Positions 43,085-52,683 of a DNA stretch of 64,000 nucleotides are shown piece by piece. Source of the stretch: Devosia sp. LC5. Its GTDB lineage: Bacteria > Pseudomonadota > Alphaproteobacteria > Rhizobiales > Devosiaceae. Location of the stretch: assembly GCF_000735585.1 (NCBI RefSeq), contig NZ_JNNO01000012.1:186001-250000 (forward strand). The letters run 5' to 3'. The notes below the pieces were generated by a model. That model was not told where the DNA came from. It made no database searches and worked only from the letters and a program-made list of their open reading frames with translations. The translations under genes were made by a program, and so were the position numbers. How positions within the stretch are numbered: the stretch's first letter is position 1; each line of letters begins with the position of its first letter.

Positions 43085-43168
43085 TTGGCAAGGCGGACGA
43101 AAGCGGGTGGCGGAGACCTCTGCGCCATTCTAGGTTTGTTTCCGAAAAATCCCTTTACCGAGTCGCCC

Positions 43169-44311
43169 TTGCCGAAATCCCGCGCCCTGTCACCCGATCA
43201 TGCTCGCCACATCTGGCTGAGCGCGCAGCGCCTCGACACTGCGGCGCCCTTTGGCGCGGGGCCGGAAGCGGTGCTGCCGGCTATTACTCATCTGGGCTAT
43301 GTGCAGATCGACACCATCAATGTCATCGAACGCTGCCACCATCATATCCTGTGGTCGCGCATGCCTGATTATGCCCGCGCGCACCTGGCGCAGGCGCAAT
43401 CGGCCGATAAATCGATCTTTGAATATTGGACCCACGCGCTGAGCTACGTGCCGGTGGCCGATCTGCCGTTCTTCCTGCCGGCGATGAAGCAATATCGGCA
43501 GACACCCAGCCGCTGGTTCGGCTCGGTGACCCCGCTCGAACTCCGCAAGATGGCCAAGCGGCTGCGGGACGAGGGACCGCTGTCGATTCGCGATATTGGC
43601 GATGACGAGCTGGTCGACAAGGATCATCCCTGGGCCAGCCGCAAGCCGAGCAAGCGCGTGCTGGAGATGATGTTTTTTCAGGGGCTGGTGACGATCGGCA
43701 CCCGGCAGGGCATGGTCAAGACCTATGACCTGATCGGCCGCCATTTCGGCTGGGACAAGGCACCCAAGCCTGCGACCGAGCGGCAGATCACCGCTTATCT
43801 GCTCGATCGCGCGCTGCGCAGCCAGGGCATGGTCAGCCTTGATTCGGTCTGTCATCTGGATGCGCCGCGCAAAAAGGCGGTGCGCGAATTGATCGAGAGC
43901 CGGGTGCGGCGCAAGCTATTGGTGCCGGTGCATATCGAAGGCCACGACAAGGCAGAGCATTGGGCCGCGCCCGAAACGCTGGCGCATGAGCGCGTGGCGC
44001 CGCCGGGGCTCACCCATATCCTCTCGCCCTTTGATCCGCTGGTCATCCAGCGCAAGCGGCTCAAACTGTTCTTCGGCTATGAGCACCTGTTCGAGGCCTA
44101 TGTGCCAGCGGCCAAGCGCAAGCTGGGCTATTTCGCCCTGCCCGTGCTGGTCGGGGACCGCATCGTCGCGGCTGTGGATCTCAAGGCAGACCGGGCGGCG
44201 GGCAAACTGCTGATCCAGAACTGGACCTGGCTGGAAGATGCCGGGGCAGAGGCCAAGGCGGCCATCGATGAGGCCCTGGGGCGGTTCGAGCGGTTCCAGT
44301 TCGGGGACTGA
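43169..44311 (+). CDS. Winged-helix protein, YcaQ family
   Basis: Related to E. coli YcaQ, a DNA glycosylase that unhooks interstrand crosslinks. The N-terminal [17 protein letters not shown] and [21 protein letters not shown] segments correspond to the family's catalytic Q-x-D loop, and the C-terminal [34 protein letters not shown] is well conserved. The frame is open upstream to 43085. The TTG at 43169 gives an N-terminus like YcaQ (380 residues), but no clear ribosome site marks it, so the start is uncertain. Confidence 0.85.
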   Translation: MPKSRALSPDHARHIWLSAQRLDTAAPFGAGPEAVLPAITHLGYVQIDTINVIERCHHHILWSRMPDYARAHLAQAQSADKSIFEYWTHALSYVPVADLPFFLPAMKQYRQTPSRWFGSVTPLELRKMAKRLRDEGPLSIRDIGDDELVDKDHPWASRKPSKRVLEMMFFQGLVTIGTRQGMVKTYDLIGRHFGWDKAPKPATERQITAYLLDRALRSQGMVSLDSVCHLDAPRKKAVRELIESRVRRKLLVPVHIEGHDKAEHWAAPETLAHERVAPPGLTHILSPFDPLVIQRKRLKLFFGYEHLFEAYVPAAKRKLGYFALPVLVGDRIVAAVDLKADRAAGKLLIQNWTWLEDAGAEAKAAIDEALGRFERFQFGD

Positions 44312-44406
44312 TTGCCGGCGCCAATTGGACGGCTTTGCCCATCCCCGCCTTTCCATCCCCCGTTCGGCGCGCTACAAGGCCAGCCGCGCATTGGGGGCCA
44401 AGAGCC

Positions 44407-45717
44407 ATGGCGACTTATACCGATATAGCCCGGCGGGTGTATAACCACACCTGGAAGCTCGATCCCATCGTGCGCAGCCTGCTCGATACCGATTTCTATA
44501 AGCTCTTGATGTTGCAGATGATCTGGGGGCTTTACCCGCGGGTCAATGCCAGCTTCTCGCTGATCAACCGCACCAGATCGGTCAGATTGGCGCAAGAGAT
44601 CGACATTGATGAATTGCGGGCGCAACTCGATCATTGCCGCACTTTGCGCTTTACCAAGAAGGAAATGATCTGGCTGGCCGGTAACAGTTTTTACGGCTCC
44701 AAGCAGATTTTCGAGCCGGCCTTTCTCAAATGGCTGGAAGAATTCCGCCTGCCTGAATACCGCTTGGAACAGCGCGACGGCCAATTCGTGCTGGAATTTC
44801 CCGGGCTCTGGGTCGAGACCTCGATGTGGGAAATCCCCGCGCTCGCCATTATCAACGAATTACGTTCGCGCGCGGCGCTGAAGAATTACGGCCCCTTCGC
44901 GCTCGACGTGCTCTATGCCCGCGCCAAGGCCAAGATGTGGGAAAAGGTCGAGCGGCTGCAAAAGCTGCCCGATCTCAAGATTTCCGATTTCGGCACGCGG
45001 CGGCGCCATTCCTTCCTCTGGCAGCGCTGGTGCGTCGAGGCGCTCAAGGAAGGTATTGGCGAGGCTTTTACCGGCACCTCCAATGTCAAATTGGCCATGG
45101 ACAATGATCTGGAAGCCCTGGGCACCAATGCCCATGAACTGCCCATGGTGCTGGCCGCCCTCGCCCAGACCGACGAGGCGCTGAAGGCGGCGCCTTATCA
45201 GGTGTTGCAGGATTGGGAGAGCTATTATGGCGGCAATCTCAAGATCGTGTTGCCCGATGCTTTCGGCACCGACAGCTTCTTGAAAAACGCGCCCGATTGG
45301 GTGGCCGACTGGACCGGGTTCCGTCCCGATAGCGCGCCGGCCATCGAGGGCGGCGAAAAGATCATCGCCTGGTGGCAGAGCCGGGGCCGCGACCCACGCG
45401 AAAAGCTGCTGATCTTTTCCGATGGGCTCGATGTCGACATGATCGAGGAAGCCTATCTGCATTTCGACGGCCGCGTGCGGATGACCTTTGGCTGGGGCAC
45501 TAATCTCACCAATGATTTTGAAGGCTGCGCACCCGATGGCCCCAATCCGGGGCTCGATCCGATTTCCATCGTCGCCAAGGTCAGCGAGGCCAATGGCCGC
45601 CCGGCGGTTAAGCTCTCGGACAATCCGGCCAAGGCAACCGGCACGCCGGAGGAAATTGCCCGCTATCTCGGCATTTTTGGCGATGACGGCATGGCGCTGC
45701 ATGCTGTCAAGGTGTGA
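44407..45717 (+). CDS. pncB: Nicotinate phosphoribosyltransferase
   Basis: Enzyme of 436 residues that salvages nicotinate into NAD through nicotinate mononucleotide. Motifs: [17 protein letters not shown] at the start, [13 protein letters not shown] near the middle with the phosphoribosyl site, GTSNVKLA, and a C-terminal [12 protein letters not shown]. The autophosphorylated-histidine equivalent is H in RRHSF, as in E. coli PncB. The start at 44407 ([17 protein letters not shown]) is chosen over an unconserved 24-residue extension. Confidence 0.95.
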   Translation: MATYTDIARRVYNHTWKLDPIVRSLLDTDFYKLLMLQMIWGLYPRVNASFSLINRTRSVRLAQEIDIDELRAQLDHCRTLRFTKKEMIWLAGNSFYGSKQIFEPAFLKWLEEFRLPEYRLEQRDGQFVLEFPGLWVETSMWEIPALAIINELRSRAALKNYGPFALDVLYARAKAKMWEKVERLQKLPDLKISDFGTRRRHSFLWQRWCVEALKEGIGEAFTGTSNVKLAMDNDLEALGTNAHELPMVLAALAQTDEALKAAPYQVLQDWESYYGGNLKIVLPDAFGTDSFLKNAPDWVADWTGFRPDSAPAIEGGEKIIAWWQSRGRDPREKLLIFSDGLDVDMIEEAYLHFDGRVRMTFGWGTNLTNDFEGCAPDGPNPGLDPISIVAKVSEANGRPAVKLSDNPAKATGTPEEIARYLGIFGDDGMALHAVKV

Positions 45718-45842
45718 ATTCGCCTAAAAAGTGAACCGCCTGCCCGCAAAAGCGGAGAATCGGCTAGTCCCTGCCATGGCGATTAACCCGCCGTGAACCA
45801 TCCGCTATTACCGTTTGCATGGGGGCTCCTCTCGGGGCCGGA

Positions 45843-46103
45843 ATGACTTTTCAACTGATCGACATCGAAGTGCAAAGCCGGGCGGCGCATCAGCGGCTGG
45901 CCGGACGCACCACCGGACGCGTCCGCGCGGTGCTCAGCGAAACGCGTGATGGGCGCGAACAGACCCATGAATTATCGATTCCCGTCTGGGCCGACCTGCC
46001 CGCCGATGCCAGTGATGGCGATATCGACATGGCATTAATGCTCAAGGCGGCCGATATCGTGGCCCGGCTCAAGGCGCAACTTGAAGTGGGCGTGGTGAGT
46101 TAA
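45843..46103 (+). CDS. Hypothetical protein
   Basis: Protein of 86 residues, MTFQLIDIEVQSRAAHQRLAG..., with no membrane segment or motif that I recognise. Codon composition matches its neighbours. An ATG eight codons earlier (45819) is an alternative start. Its stop codon shares the TTAA at 46100-46103 with the convergent hypothetical gene, so the two ends overlap by four bases. Confidence 0.6.
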   Translation: MTFQLIDIEVQSRAAHQRLAGRTTGRVRAVLSETRDGREQTHELSIPVWADLPADASDGDIDMALMLKAADIVARLKAQLEVGVVS

Positions 46104-46399
46104 CGTGGCTCGATGCCCAGAGCCCGCTGGAAATAGGCCCGGTCACTGTGCCGGATGGCGCTGGAGCGCGGCTTGGGCAATGGGATGGCTTCGGGCCGAT
46201 TGATTTGGCGGCGCATGGGGACGTGAGCGTAATAACGGGCTGCGCGAACCAGCGCCCGTTCGCTCTCCAGCCGGCGTTCGTCGCGCACGAACCAGACGAT
46301 CGTGCTCACCACGATTGCCCAGATTGCCAGCAACTGCCAGGCGATTTGCACATCCATCATCATGGATGGGTTTATAGCTAACAGCAGGTTAACGCCCAA
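46100..46399 (-). CDS. Hypothetical membrane protein
   Basis: Protein of 99 residues with one clear membrane helix (around VQIAWQLLAIWAIVVSTIVWFV) followed by an arginine-rich cytosolic tail (RDERRLESERALVRAARYY). The first 12 residues may not belong, as three ATG codons in a row at 46363-46357 could be the true start. The function is unknown. Confidence 0.55.
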   Translation of the reverse strand: MGVNLLLAINPSMMMDVQIAWQLLAIWAIVVSTIVWFVRDERRLESERALVRAARYYAHVPMRRQINRPEAIPLPKPRSSAIRHSDRAYFQRALGIEPR

Positions 46400-46469
46400 G
46401 TGCGGGCTGATATTAGGCTTAATCCGTCGCGTTTTATCGAACCCGTCTCAGGCCGCCCTGGCCCACAGC

Positions 46470-46574
46470 TTATGGCCGCAATTGAGCGCCACCAGCATGG
46501 CAGCTCAAAGCCTGCAGCGGGATAATCACGATCATCACCGGCACGAAGACCAAGAACGGCACGCGGAAGATCAC
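46470..46574 (-). pseudogene. Short hydrophobic open frame overlapping the fur stop (possible remnant)
   Basis: A GTG overlapping the fur stop codon as GTGA opens a frame of 34 codons, MIFRVPFLVFVPVMIVII..., that is strongly hydrophobic at first and then ends. In rhizobia a plsC-type acyltransferase with a similar N-terminal helix follows fur. This could be a truncated leftover or a true micro-protein. The remaining 70 bases to the next gene show nothing recognisable. Confidence 0.3.
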
Positions 46575-47011
46575 TTGGCCTTATCCTTGCCCTCCACCGG
46601 CACGGCATAGAGTTCGAGCCGGTGATCGACCAGCCGGTAGCCCAGGCGCTTGGCTATGACATCCTGGATGGCCTCGATTTCCTCATTGCGGAATTCGATG
46701 ACCGTGCCGGAGCGGATATCGATCAGGTGGTCGTGGTGCTCGTCCGGGATCAGTTCGAACCGGGCGCGGCCATCCTTGAAATCGTGCTTGGTGACGAGCC
46801 CGGCTTCTTCGAACAGGTTCACCGTGCGGTAGACGGTGGAGAGCGAAATACGCTCGTCGATTGCCGAGGCACGGCGATGGAGCTCCTCGACATCGGGGTG
46901 ATCCGAGGATTCCTCGATCACCCGGGCAATGATGCGGCGCTGGTCGGTCATGCGCATGCCCTTGGCAACGCAGGCTTCTTCCAGCGTGGGGTCAGTCTGG
47001 GTCTTGCTCAT
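46571..47011 (-). CDS. fur: Fur family regulator (Fur/Mur)
   Basis: Metal-dependent repressor of 146 residues. The winged-helix recognition region is ISLSTVYRTVNLFEEAGLV and the metal-site histidines are in ELIPDEHHDHLIDIRSG. The second-domain CxxC motifs of many Fur proteins are absent, as in the rhizobial Mur (manganese) type, so control of manganese uptake is likely. It is located after rimI, as in other Hyphomicrobiales. Confidence 0.93.
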   Translation of the reverse strand: MSKTQTDPTLEEACVAKGMRMTDQRRIIARVIEESSDHPDVEELHRRASAIDERISLSTVYRTVNLFEEAGLVTKHDFKDGRARFELIPDEHHDHLIDIRSGTVIEFRNEEIEAIQDVIAKRLGYRLVDHRLELYAVPVEGKDKAK

Positions 47012-47044
47012 GCCAAATGCTCCACTGGTCGGCCCGTTTCGGGG

Positions 47045-47524
47045 TTATCCAAGATCGCGAGCCATGACAAGCGCGGTTGCCGCACTGCCATCGGGCCGCG
47101 GATAATAGCCCTTGCGGCTCGAAATAGCGGCAAAACCTTCCTTGCCATAAAGCCGCACCGCCGGCGCATTCTGCTCGTCGACCTCAAGGAACATGCGCCG
47201 GGCCGGGCTCATGCGCAAATCCTCGAAGGCGGCACGCAACAGCGCCTGCCCCACCTTCTTGCCGCGCCATTTGGGATCGACCGCAATGGTCAAGAGTTCG
47301 GCCTCGTCGGCCGCGATGCGAATCAGGGCGAAACCGGCAATGCGGCGCTTGGCGTCGCAGGCCACATAGACCGGGGTGCTGCCTTCGGAGAGGAAGGACA
47401 AAAATTCCTCACGCGGCCAGCCGCGATAAAAGCCGGCCTTGTGGATACGCGCCAGCGCATCGGCATCGCGCGTCTGGCCGGGCTCGATATGCAGGCCCTG
47501 CGGCGCCATCCAGAGCTTCATCAT
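47045..47524 (-). CDS. rimI: Ribosomal-protein-alanine N-acetyltransferase (RimI-type)
   Basis: GNAT-fold protein of 159 residues. The acetyl-CoA motif is LLTIAVDPKWRGKKVGQALLRAAF, and MFLEVDEQNAPAVRLYGKEGF is the classical RimI substrate-binding loop. The ATG at 47524 overlaps the tsaB stop codon (ATGA), a strong sign of coupling. A long frame running through tsaB in another phase is rejected. It acetylates the N-terminus of S18 or other proteins. Confidence 0.93.
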   Translation of the reverse strand: MMKLWMAPQGLHIEPGQTRDADALARIHKAGFYRGWPREEFLSFLSEGSTPVYVACDAKRRIAGFALIRIAADEAELLTIAVDPKWRGKKVGQALLRAAFEDLRMSPARRMFLEVDEQNAPAVRLYGKEGFAAISSRKGYYPRPDGSAATALVMARDLG

Positions 47525-48132
47525 GAATTGAGCCTTTCGATCCGCGCCGCCGTTTGCGGCTTGGCATCGGCATCGCGCACATAAGTTGCCTCGGGCACAT
47601 GGGCAAGCGGGTCGGCCGCTGCGCCATAGCGGGCGAGTGCGGCGATATCGACAAAGGGCGTGGTGAGAAGAAGCGAATTGGGCAGCACCGCCTGCTGCGC
47701 CACCGCCATCGGCAGCAATTGCGGTCCGCCATCGGGCACGCCGGGGGCCAGGAAAGTCTGGAAATAAGCCTCGCCACGCCGCGCATCGAGCAGCACGGTG
47801 GTCGCGCCATTTCCGGCCAGCGACAATGCCAAAAGGCTGGGCACCCCGAGCACCGCAATATCGCGTGCTAACCCGATGCCGCGCGCTGCCGACAAGCCGA
47901 TGCGCAGACCGGTGAACGAGCCGGGGCCGGTCGTGGTCACCACGCGCTGCAGATCGGAATAGCCGACACCATTGTGCGCCAGCAGCGTCGCGATCCGCTC
48001 GAAGATCAATTCGGCGTGGCCGGTGGCGATTTCGTCCACGGAAACGTCGGCGCTGCCATCGGCCCGCAGCAGCGCCAATTGCAGGCGCGGCGCGGCTGTG
48101 TCGATGGCAAGGGTGATGGGCAGAACACTCAT
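47521..48132 (-). CDS. tsaB: tRNA threonylcarbamoyladenosine synthesis protein TsaB
   Basis: Protein of 203 residues, partner of TsaD in making t6A37. The ASKHA-fold start is ITLAIDTAAPRLQLALL. The characteristic VVTTTGPGSFTGLRIGLSAARGIGLA segment and VLLDARRGEAYFQTF follow. In rhizobia it lies next to nfuA; here it is 43 kb away, beside lnt and in reverse orientation. Confidence 0.94.
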   Translation of the reverse strand: MSVLPITLAIDTAAPRLQLALLRADGSADVSVDEIATGHAELIFERIATLLAHNGVGYSDLQRVVTTTGPGSFTGLRIGLSAARGIGLARDIAVLGVPSLLALSLAGNGATTVLLDARRGEAYFQTFLAPGVPDGGPQLLPMAVAQQAVLPNSLLLTTPFVDIAALARYGAAADPLAHVPEATYVRDADAKPQTAARIERLNS

Positions 48133-48246
48133 GGCACCGCTCTAGCGCCATGGCTGAGGATTGTCGACTGAGAGCGATGACATTGACTGTCCAGGCCGAC
48201 ATCGCCAGCTTGCCCCCATGCGCCCTGATTCGATGACAGCTTTCCG

Positions 48247-49860
48247 ATGACCTGGCTGGCCGAGACCGCAATGCTCAGCCATGGCTGGCGGCGTTTCCTG
48301 TTGCTGGTCGTGGCGGGTGCGCTTGCCGGCCTCTCCATCCCGCCATTGTTCATCGTTCCCACGCTGTTCGTTGCCTTTCCCATCTGGGTCTGGTGCCTTG
48401 ATGGCGCCGAGCGCAAAAGCGGGCTAAGGCGGCTGTTCGGCCCGGCCTTCAGCATCGGCTTTGCCTTTGGCTGGGGCTATTTTACGGTGGCTTTCCATTG
48501 GCTGGGCGCGGCCTTTTTCGTCGATGGCGGGGTGATGATCGCGCTGATGCCCTTCGCCATTCTGGCGCTGGCGGCGTTGATCGCCCTGTTCTGGGGTGCC
48601 GCCAGCGCGCTGGCGCATCTGCTCTGGAGCCATGGCTCCTGGCGAATCCTGACGCTGGCCACGTTCGTTACCATCGCCGAATGGGCGCGTGGCCATGTGC
48701 TGACCGGGTTTCCCTTCGATCTGCTCGGCTATGCGCTGACCCCCAATGACGAAATGATGCAGATCACTTCGGTGATCGGAATTTATGGGCTGACTTTCGT
48801 CGCCGCGCTCCTGGCCATGACGCCGGCCCTGATCTGGCCGGCCGATAATCGCCCGCTCAGCCGGCGGCTATTGCCGATCTTCCTCGCCCTCGGCGTCATC
48901 GCCGCCCAGCTCGGTTACGGTTATAACAGGCTGGCCGGCACCACCGCGACACCGCGCCAGGATGTATCGATGCGGCTGGTGCAGCCCATGGTCTATGAGC
49001 ATGCCGATTGGGGTAGTGCCGATCCGGTGGCGCTGATCGACCGGCTGCTCATGCTATCCGACATGCGGATGAACCCCGAAGACCAGGGCCTGGCCGATAT
49101 CACCCATCTGGTCTGGCCCGAATCGAGCCTGCCCTTCTTTCTCTCGGCCTATCCCGACGCCTTGGCGCGCATTGCCCGCATGCTGCCCGACGGCGCCATG
49201 CTCCTTGCGGGAGCGCCGCGCCAGCAATATGAGCCAGGCGATGCCACGAGCGGTCAGCCGTTCAATTCCCTGCTCGCCATCGACAACAATGGCGAGGTGG
49301 TCGCCTCCTACGACAAATCCCATCTGGTGCCATTCGGCGAGTTTCTGCCCTTCCAGGAATTCTTCGGACGGCTGGGCATCAAGCAATTCGTGCCGGGCGC
49401 CGAAGGCTGGGGGCATGGGGATGCGCGGCGGCGGCTGATGAACCTGCCCAATACGCCCAAATTCCTGGCACTGATCTGCTACGAAATCCTGTTCTCGGGC
49501 GATCTGGGCGACACGGCGGGCGCGCAATATATTCTCAACATCACCAATGACGCCTGGTTCGATGGCTCGATCGGCCCGGCCCAGCATGCCCATCACGCCA
49601 GAGTCCGGGCCGTCGAAGAAGGCATGAGCCTGATCCGCGCCGCCAATTCGGGCCTGACCTTTTCTACCGACCCGCTGGGCCGCATCACGGCCGAGCTTGC
49701 TCCCCTGCAGATGGCGGCTCTCGATGTGCGCCCCGACCAGCGCCTGGCCAGCACGGTTTTTTCGCAGGTGCGATATTGGCCGCTGCTGATCGTGCTGGGA
49801 GCGGGGCTGCTGGTTTCGGTGGCGGTGTCGCGCGGCGGGCGCAAGCGCCGGACCCGCTAG
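48247..49860 (+). CDS. lnt: Apolipoprotein N-acyltransferase
   Basis: Inner-membrane enzyme of 537 residues that adds the third acyl chain to lipoproteins. The first 200 residues have six or seven membrane helices. The C-terminal nitrilase domain holds the catalytic triad: Glu in LVWPESSLPFF, Lys in SYDKSHLVPFGEFLP and Cys in ALICYEILFSG. The last helix lies near residues 510-530. Divergent from tsaB. Confidence 0.96.
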   Translation: MTWLAETAMLSHGWRRFLLLVVAGALAGLSIPPLFIVPTLFVAFPIWVWCLDGAERKSGLRRLFGPAFSIGFAFGWGYFTVAFHWLGAAFFVDGGVMIALMPFAILALAALIALFWGAASALAHLLWSHGSWRILTLATFVTIAEWARGHVLTGFPFDLLGYALTPNDEMMQITSVIGIYGLTFVAALLAMTPALIWPADNRPLSRRLLPIFLALGVIAAQLGYGYNRLAGTTATPRQDVSMRLVQPMVYEHADWGSADPVALIDRLLMLSDMRMNPEDQGLADITHLVWPESSLPFFLSAYPDALARIARMLPDGAMLLAGAPRQQYEPGDATSGQPFNSLLAIDNNGEVVASYDKSHLVPFGEFLPFQEFFGRLGIKQFVPGAEGWGHGDARRRLMNLPNTPKFLALICYEILFSGDLGDTAGAQYILNITNDAWFDGSIGPAQHAHHARVRAVEEGMSLIRAANSGLTFSTDPLGRITAELAPLQMAALDVRPDQRLASTVFSQVRYWPLLIVLGAGLLVSVAVSRGGRKRRTR

Positions 49861-49897
49861 GCGGGGCGCCAAACCATTCCGCTTGCAATGGCCCTGG

Positions 49898-49919
49898 CAT
49901 ATCAAGGTTTCTTTATATC
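49898..49919 (+). promoter_or_regulatory. Candidate SahR-type palindrome upstream of metK
   Basis: CATATCAAGG-TT-TCTTTATATC is an imperfect 22-base palindrome with ATAT-n-AAG half sites, 83-104 bases before metK. It resembles the ATATnAAGA-type sites that I recall for the methionine regulator SahR of Proteobacteria. No SAM riboswitch was recognised in the leader. Confidence 0.35.
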
Positions 49920-50001
49920 CGCTTGACCGCGCGTCGCCCAAGTGTCAAAAACCAGCCCGAATAGCTCATTTTTGGCAGTTTTCGACAGATTCGAGGATAG
50001 T

Positions 50002-51258
50002 GTGGCGCGGTCGTCTTATCTCTTCACTTCGGAATCGGTGTCCGAAGGCCATCCCGACAAGGTCTGCGACCGCATCTCCGACGAAATCGTCGATCTGGTG
50101 TTCCGCGAGGCCAAGAAGGCCGGTATGGACCCCTCCCAGGTCCGCATCGCCTGCGAAACGCTGGCCACCACCAATCGCGTCATCATCGCCGGTGAAGTGC
50201 GTGTGCCCGAAACCCTGCTCAAGAAGGGCAAGGATGGCGCCATCGTCAAGGATGCCGCCGGCCACCCGCTGGTAAACCCGTCCAAGTTCAAGTCCACGGC
50301 CCGCAAGGCGATCCGCGCCATTGGCTATGAGCAATCGGGATTCCACTGGAAGACCGTCAAGATCGATGTGCTGCTGCATGGTCAATCTGCCGATATCGCG
50401 CAGGGCGTCGATGAATCGGGCAACAAGGATGTGGGCGCAGGCGACCAGGGCATCATGTTCGGCTATGCCAGCCGGGAGACCCCCGAGCTGCTACCGGCCC
50501 CGATCTATTATGCACACAAGATTCTCGAGACCCTGACCATTGCCCGCAAGGCCAATAACAGCGCGGCCGGCAAGCTGGGGCCCGATGCCAAGAGCCAGGT
50601 CACCGTGCGCTACGAAGACGGCAAGCCGGTGGGCGTGACCCAGATCGTGCTGTCGACCCAGCATCTGGACGAAAGCCTGACTTCGGCCGATGTGCGCGTC
50701 ATTGTCGAACCCTATATCCGCCAGGCCCTGCCCGATGGCTGGATCGATGAAGCCACCGTGTGGCACGTCAACCCGACCGGCAAATTCGTCGTTGGCGGTC
50801 CCGATGGCGATGCGGGCCTGACCGGCCGCAAGATCATCGTTGATACCTATGGCGGCGCGGCTCCGCATGGCGGCGGCGCCTTTTCGGGCAAGGATCCGAC
50901 CAAGGTGGATCGCTCGGCAGCCTATGCGGCGCGCTATCTGGCCAAGAATGTGGTTGCCGCCGGCATTGCCGATCGCGCCACCATCCAGCTCAGCTATGCC
51001 ATTGGCGTGGCCCAGCCGCTTTCGATCTATGTCGATCTGCATGGCACCGGCAAGGTGGACGAGGCGGTGGTGGAACTGGCGCTGGCCAAGGTCATGGACC
51101 TCACCCCGCGCGGCATCCGCACCCATCTCGATCTCAATAAGCCCATCTATGCCAAGACCTCGGCCTATGGCCATTTCGGCCGCAAGGCGGGCCGCGATGG
51201 CAGCTTCTCCTGGGAAAAGACCGATCTGGTCGGCGCGCTGAAGGCTGCGGTGAAGTAA
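50002..51258 (+). CDS. metK: S-adenosylmethionine synthetase
   Basis: Makes SAM from methionine and ATP. It has 418 residues from the GTG at 50002, which gives the family start [23 protein letters not shown] and is preceded by GAGGA five bases upstream; the frame stays open 20 codons further to an ATG at 49942, which I reject. Other motifs: [12 protein letters not shown] and [19 protein letters not shown] with the metal and ATP residues. It follows lnt as in rhizobia, without the XRE regulator often found between them. Confidence 0.96.
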   Translation: MARSSYLFTSESVSEGHPDKVCDRISDEIVDLVFREAKKAGMDPSQVRIACETLATTNRVIIAGEVRVPETLLKKGKDGAIVKDAAGHPLVNPSKFKSTARKAIRAIGYEQSGFHWKTVKIDVLLHGQSADIAQGVDESGNKDVGAGDQGIMFGYASRETPELLPAPIYYAHKILETLTIARKANNSAAGKLGPDAKSQVTVRYEDGKPVGVTQIVLSTQHLDESLTSADVRVIVEPYIRQALPDGWIDEATVWHVNPTGKFVVGGPDGDAGLTGRKIIVDTYGGAAPHGGGAFSGKDPTKVDRSAAYAARYLAKNVVAAGIADRATIQLSYAIGVAQPLSIYVDLHGTGKVDEAVVELALAKVMDLTPRGIRTHLDLNKPIYAKTSAYGHFGRKAGRDGSFSWEKTDLVGALKAAVK

Positions 51259-51290
51259 TTCTCGCTGCCGAAAGCGCGGCATCTTTAGTA

Positions 51291-51384
51291 GACCTCATGG
51301 TGAGCCTGTCGAACCACGAGGTCGTGCCACGATAGTATCATTCTGCCACGACCTCGCCCCTCGACAAGCTCAGGGTGAGATCTA
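51291..51384. repeat. Palindromic intergenic repeat, family 1, copy d
   Basis: Left arm GACCTCATGGTGAGCCTG ... and right arm ... CCTCGACAAGCTCAGGGTGAG. In the right arm a T-to-C change and an A-to-G change sit opposite each other in the small hairpin, as if compensating. It lies between metK and trmB. Confidence 0.85.
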
Positions 51385-51404
51385 CTGCGATATTGAGTAA
51401 TTCG

Positions 51405-52109
51405 ATGACCGACCATCAGCTTCCCAAAACCCGCTCGGGTGAACCGCGGGCCTTTTTCGGCCGCCGCTCCGGCAAGAAGCTGCATGGCGGACAGCAAGCC
51501 GTGTTCGACGCCACCCTGCCCGATCTTGAAATCAAGCTCGACGGCAAGCTCGATCCGAAAAGCCTGTTCCCGCAGGCGGAAAAGCTCATCATCGAAATCG
51601 GCTATGGCGGTGGCGAGCATCTGGCGCTTGAGGCCAGCCGGCACCCCAAGACCGGCTATATCGGCTGCGAGGTATTTACCGGCGGTATCGGCAAGATGGT
51701 GCAAACCATTGTGGCCGAGAACCTGAACAATATCCGGCTCTTTACCGATGATGCGCTCAAGCTGCTGTTCGCACTGCCGGACGCTTCGATCGACGAGATC
51801 TATTTGCTCTATCCCGATCCCTGGCCCAAGACGCGCCACCACAAGCGGCGCTTCGTCTCGCCGACCACGCTCAGGGAGCTGGCGCGGGTGATCCGGCCGG
51901 GTGGCCTGTTTCATTTCGCCACCGATATCGAGGATTACGCCAATTGGACACTGGCCCATATCGTACGCTCGCCCGATTTCGTCTTCCTGCCGGAACGACC
52001 GGGCGGCTGGCACGAGCCTTATGAGGGCTGGCAGGCGACGCGTTATGAGCAAAAGGCCCGGCGCGAGGGGCGGATGATCAGCTTTTATTTCAGCTTTCCG
52101 CGGCGTTGA
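51405..52109 (+). CDS. trmB: tRNA (guanine-N7-)-methyltransferase
   Basis: SAM-dependent enzyme of 234 residues that makes m7G46 in tRNA. The SAM motif is IIEIGYGGGEHLALEA, and YLLYPDPWPKTRHHKRRF is the family's catalytic signature. Start MTDHQLPKTRSG. It lies in the conserved metK-trmB-rimP order, here with three small insertions before rimP. Confidence 0.96.
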   Translation: MTDHQLPKTRSGEPRAFFGRRSGKKLHGGQQAVFDATLPDLEIKLDGKLDPKSLFPQAEKLIIEIGYGGGEHLALEASRHPKTGYIGCEVFTGGIGKMVQTIVAENLNNIRLFTDDALKLLFALPDASIDEIYLLYPDPWPKTRHHKRRFVSPTTLRELARVIRPGGLFHFATDIEDYANWTLAHIVRSPDFVFLPERPGGWHEPYEGWQATRYEQKARREGRMISFYFSFPRR

Positions 52110-52241
52110 GCCCCGCGCATCGTTCGCTGCAAGCGAACAGGCTGAATAGCTGCTATGTCAAAGTTTAATCGAACACTGGCCTAGAACCGGCCGGATTCAG
52201 CCCCATATGCGAAGCTCCGCCAGCGTCATCGAGGTTTCGTC

Positions 52242-52628
52242 ATGTCAGCATTATCTGCCAGCCATGGAGCCGATCACGATCGCCTTGTGGTCAAGCCGGG
52301 CAAATGGACCCTGGTCGTGGTCATGCAATTGCGCAGCGAAACGCGGCGCTTCAGCGAATTGCGGCGTGGCATTGGCGAGATATCCCAGAAGACGCTGACC
52401 GTCACCCTGCGCGAACTGGAGCGCGACGGGTTTGTGTCGCGCACCATCTTTCCCACCATTCCGCCGCGGGTCGATTATGAATTGACCGCTTTGGGCCGCG
52501 AATTGCTTGAGCTGGCCGATGGCTGGCGCCAGTTTGCCGCCCGCAACCGCGTAGCGGTGGAGGCGGCCCGGCATCGATTCGACTCGGCCGCCGGTGATCC
52601 AGCCATAAGGCTGATCTCCAGCAGCTGA
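52242..52628 (+). CDS. HxlR family transcriptional regulator
   Basis: Winged-helix protein of 128 residues. VKPGKWTLVVVMQLRSETRRFSEL and ISQKTLTVTLRELERDGFVSRTI are the HxlR helix-turn-helix and wing, followed by PPRVDYELTALGREL. The redox cysteine found at the N-terminus of many HxlR proteins is absent. GAGG lies shortly before the ATG. The target is unknown; the nearest gene is the convergent secreted protein gene. Confidence 0.82.
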   Translation: MSALSASHGADHDRLVVKPGKWTLVVVMQLRSETRRFSELRRGIGEISQKTLTVTLRELERDGFVSRTIFPTIPPRVDYELTALGRELLELADGWRQFAARNRVAVEAARHRFDSAAGDPAIRLISSS

Positions 52629-52683
52629 GAGTTATCCGGGCGTCGCCGGCCATCCGGCGGCGCCTGGAGCAGAACCGGCACGG

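Noticed and set aside
47045..48271. 408-codon minus-strand frame spanning rimI and tsaB
   Set aside because: The rimI part is real, but its upstream extension reads tsaB in a wrong phase. The ATGA junction fixes the rimI start at 47524.
49861..50001. SAM riboswitch before metK
   Set aside because: I looked for the SAM-II and SAM/SAH conserved cores and did not recognise either. A protein operator looks more likely.
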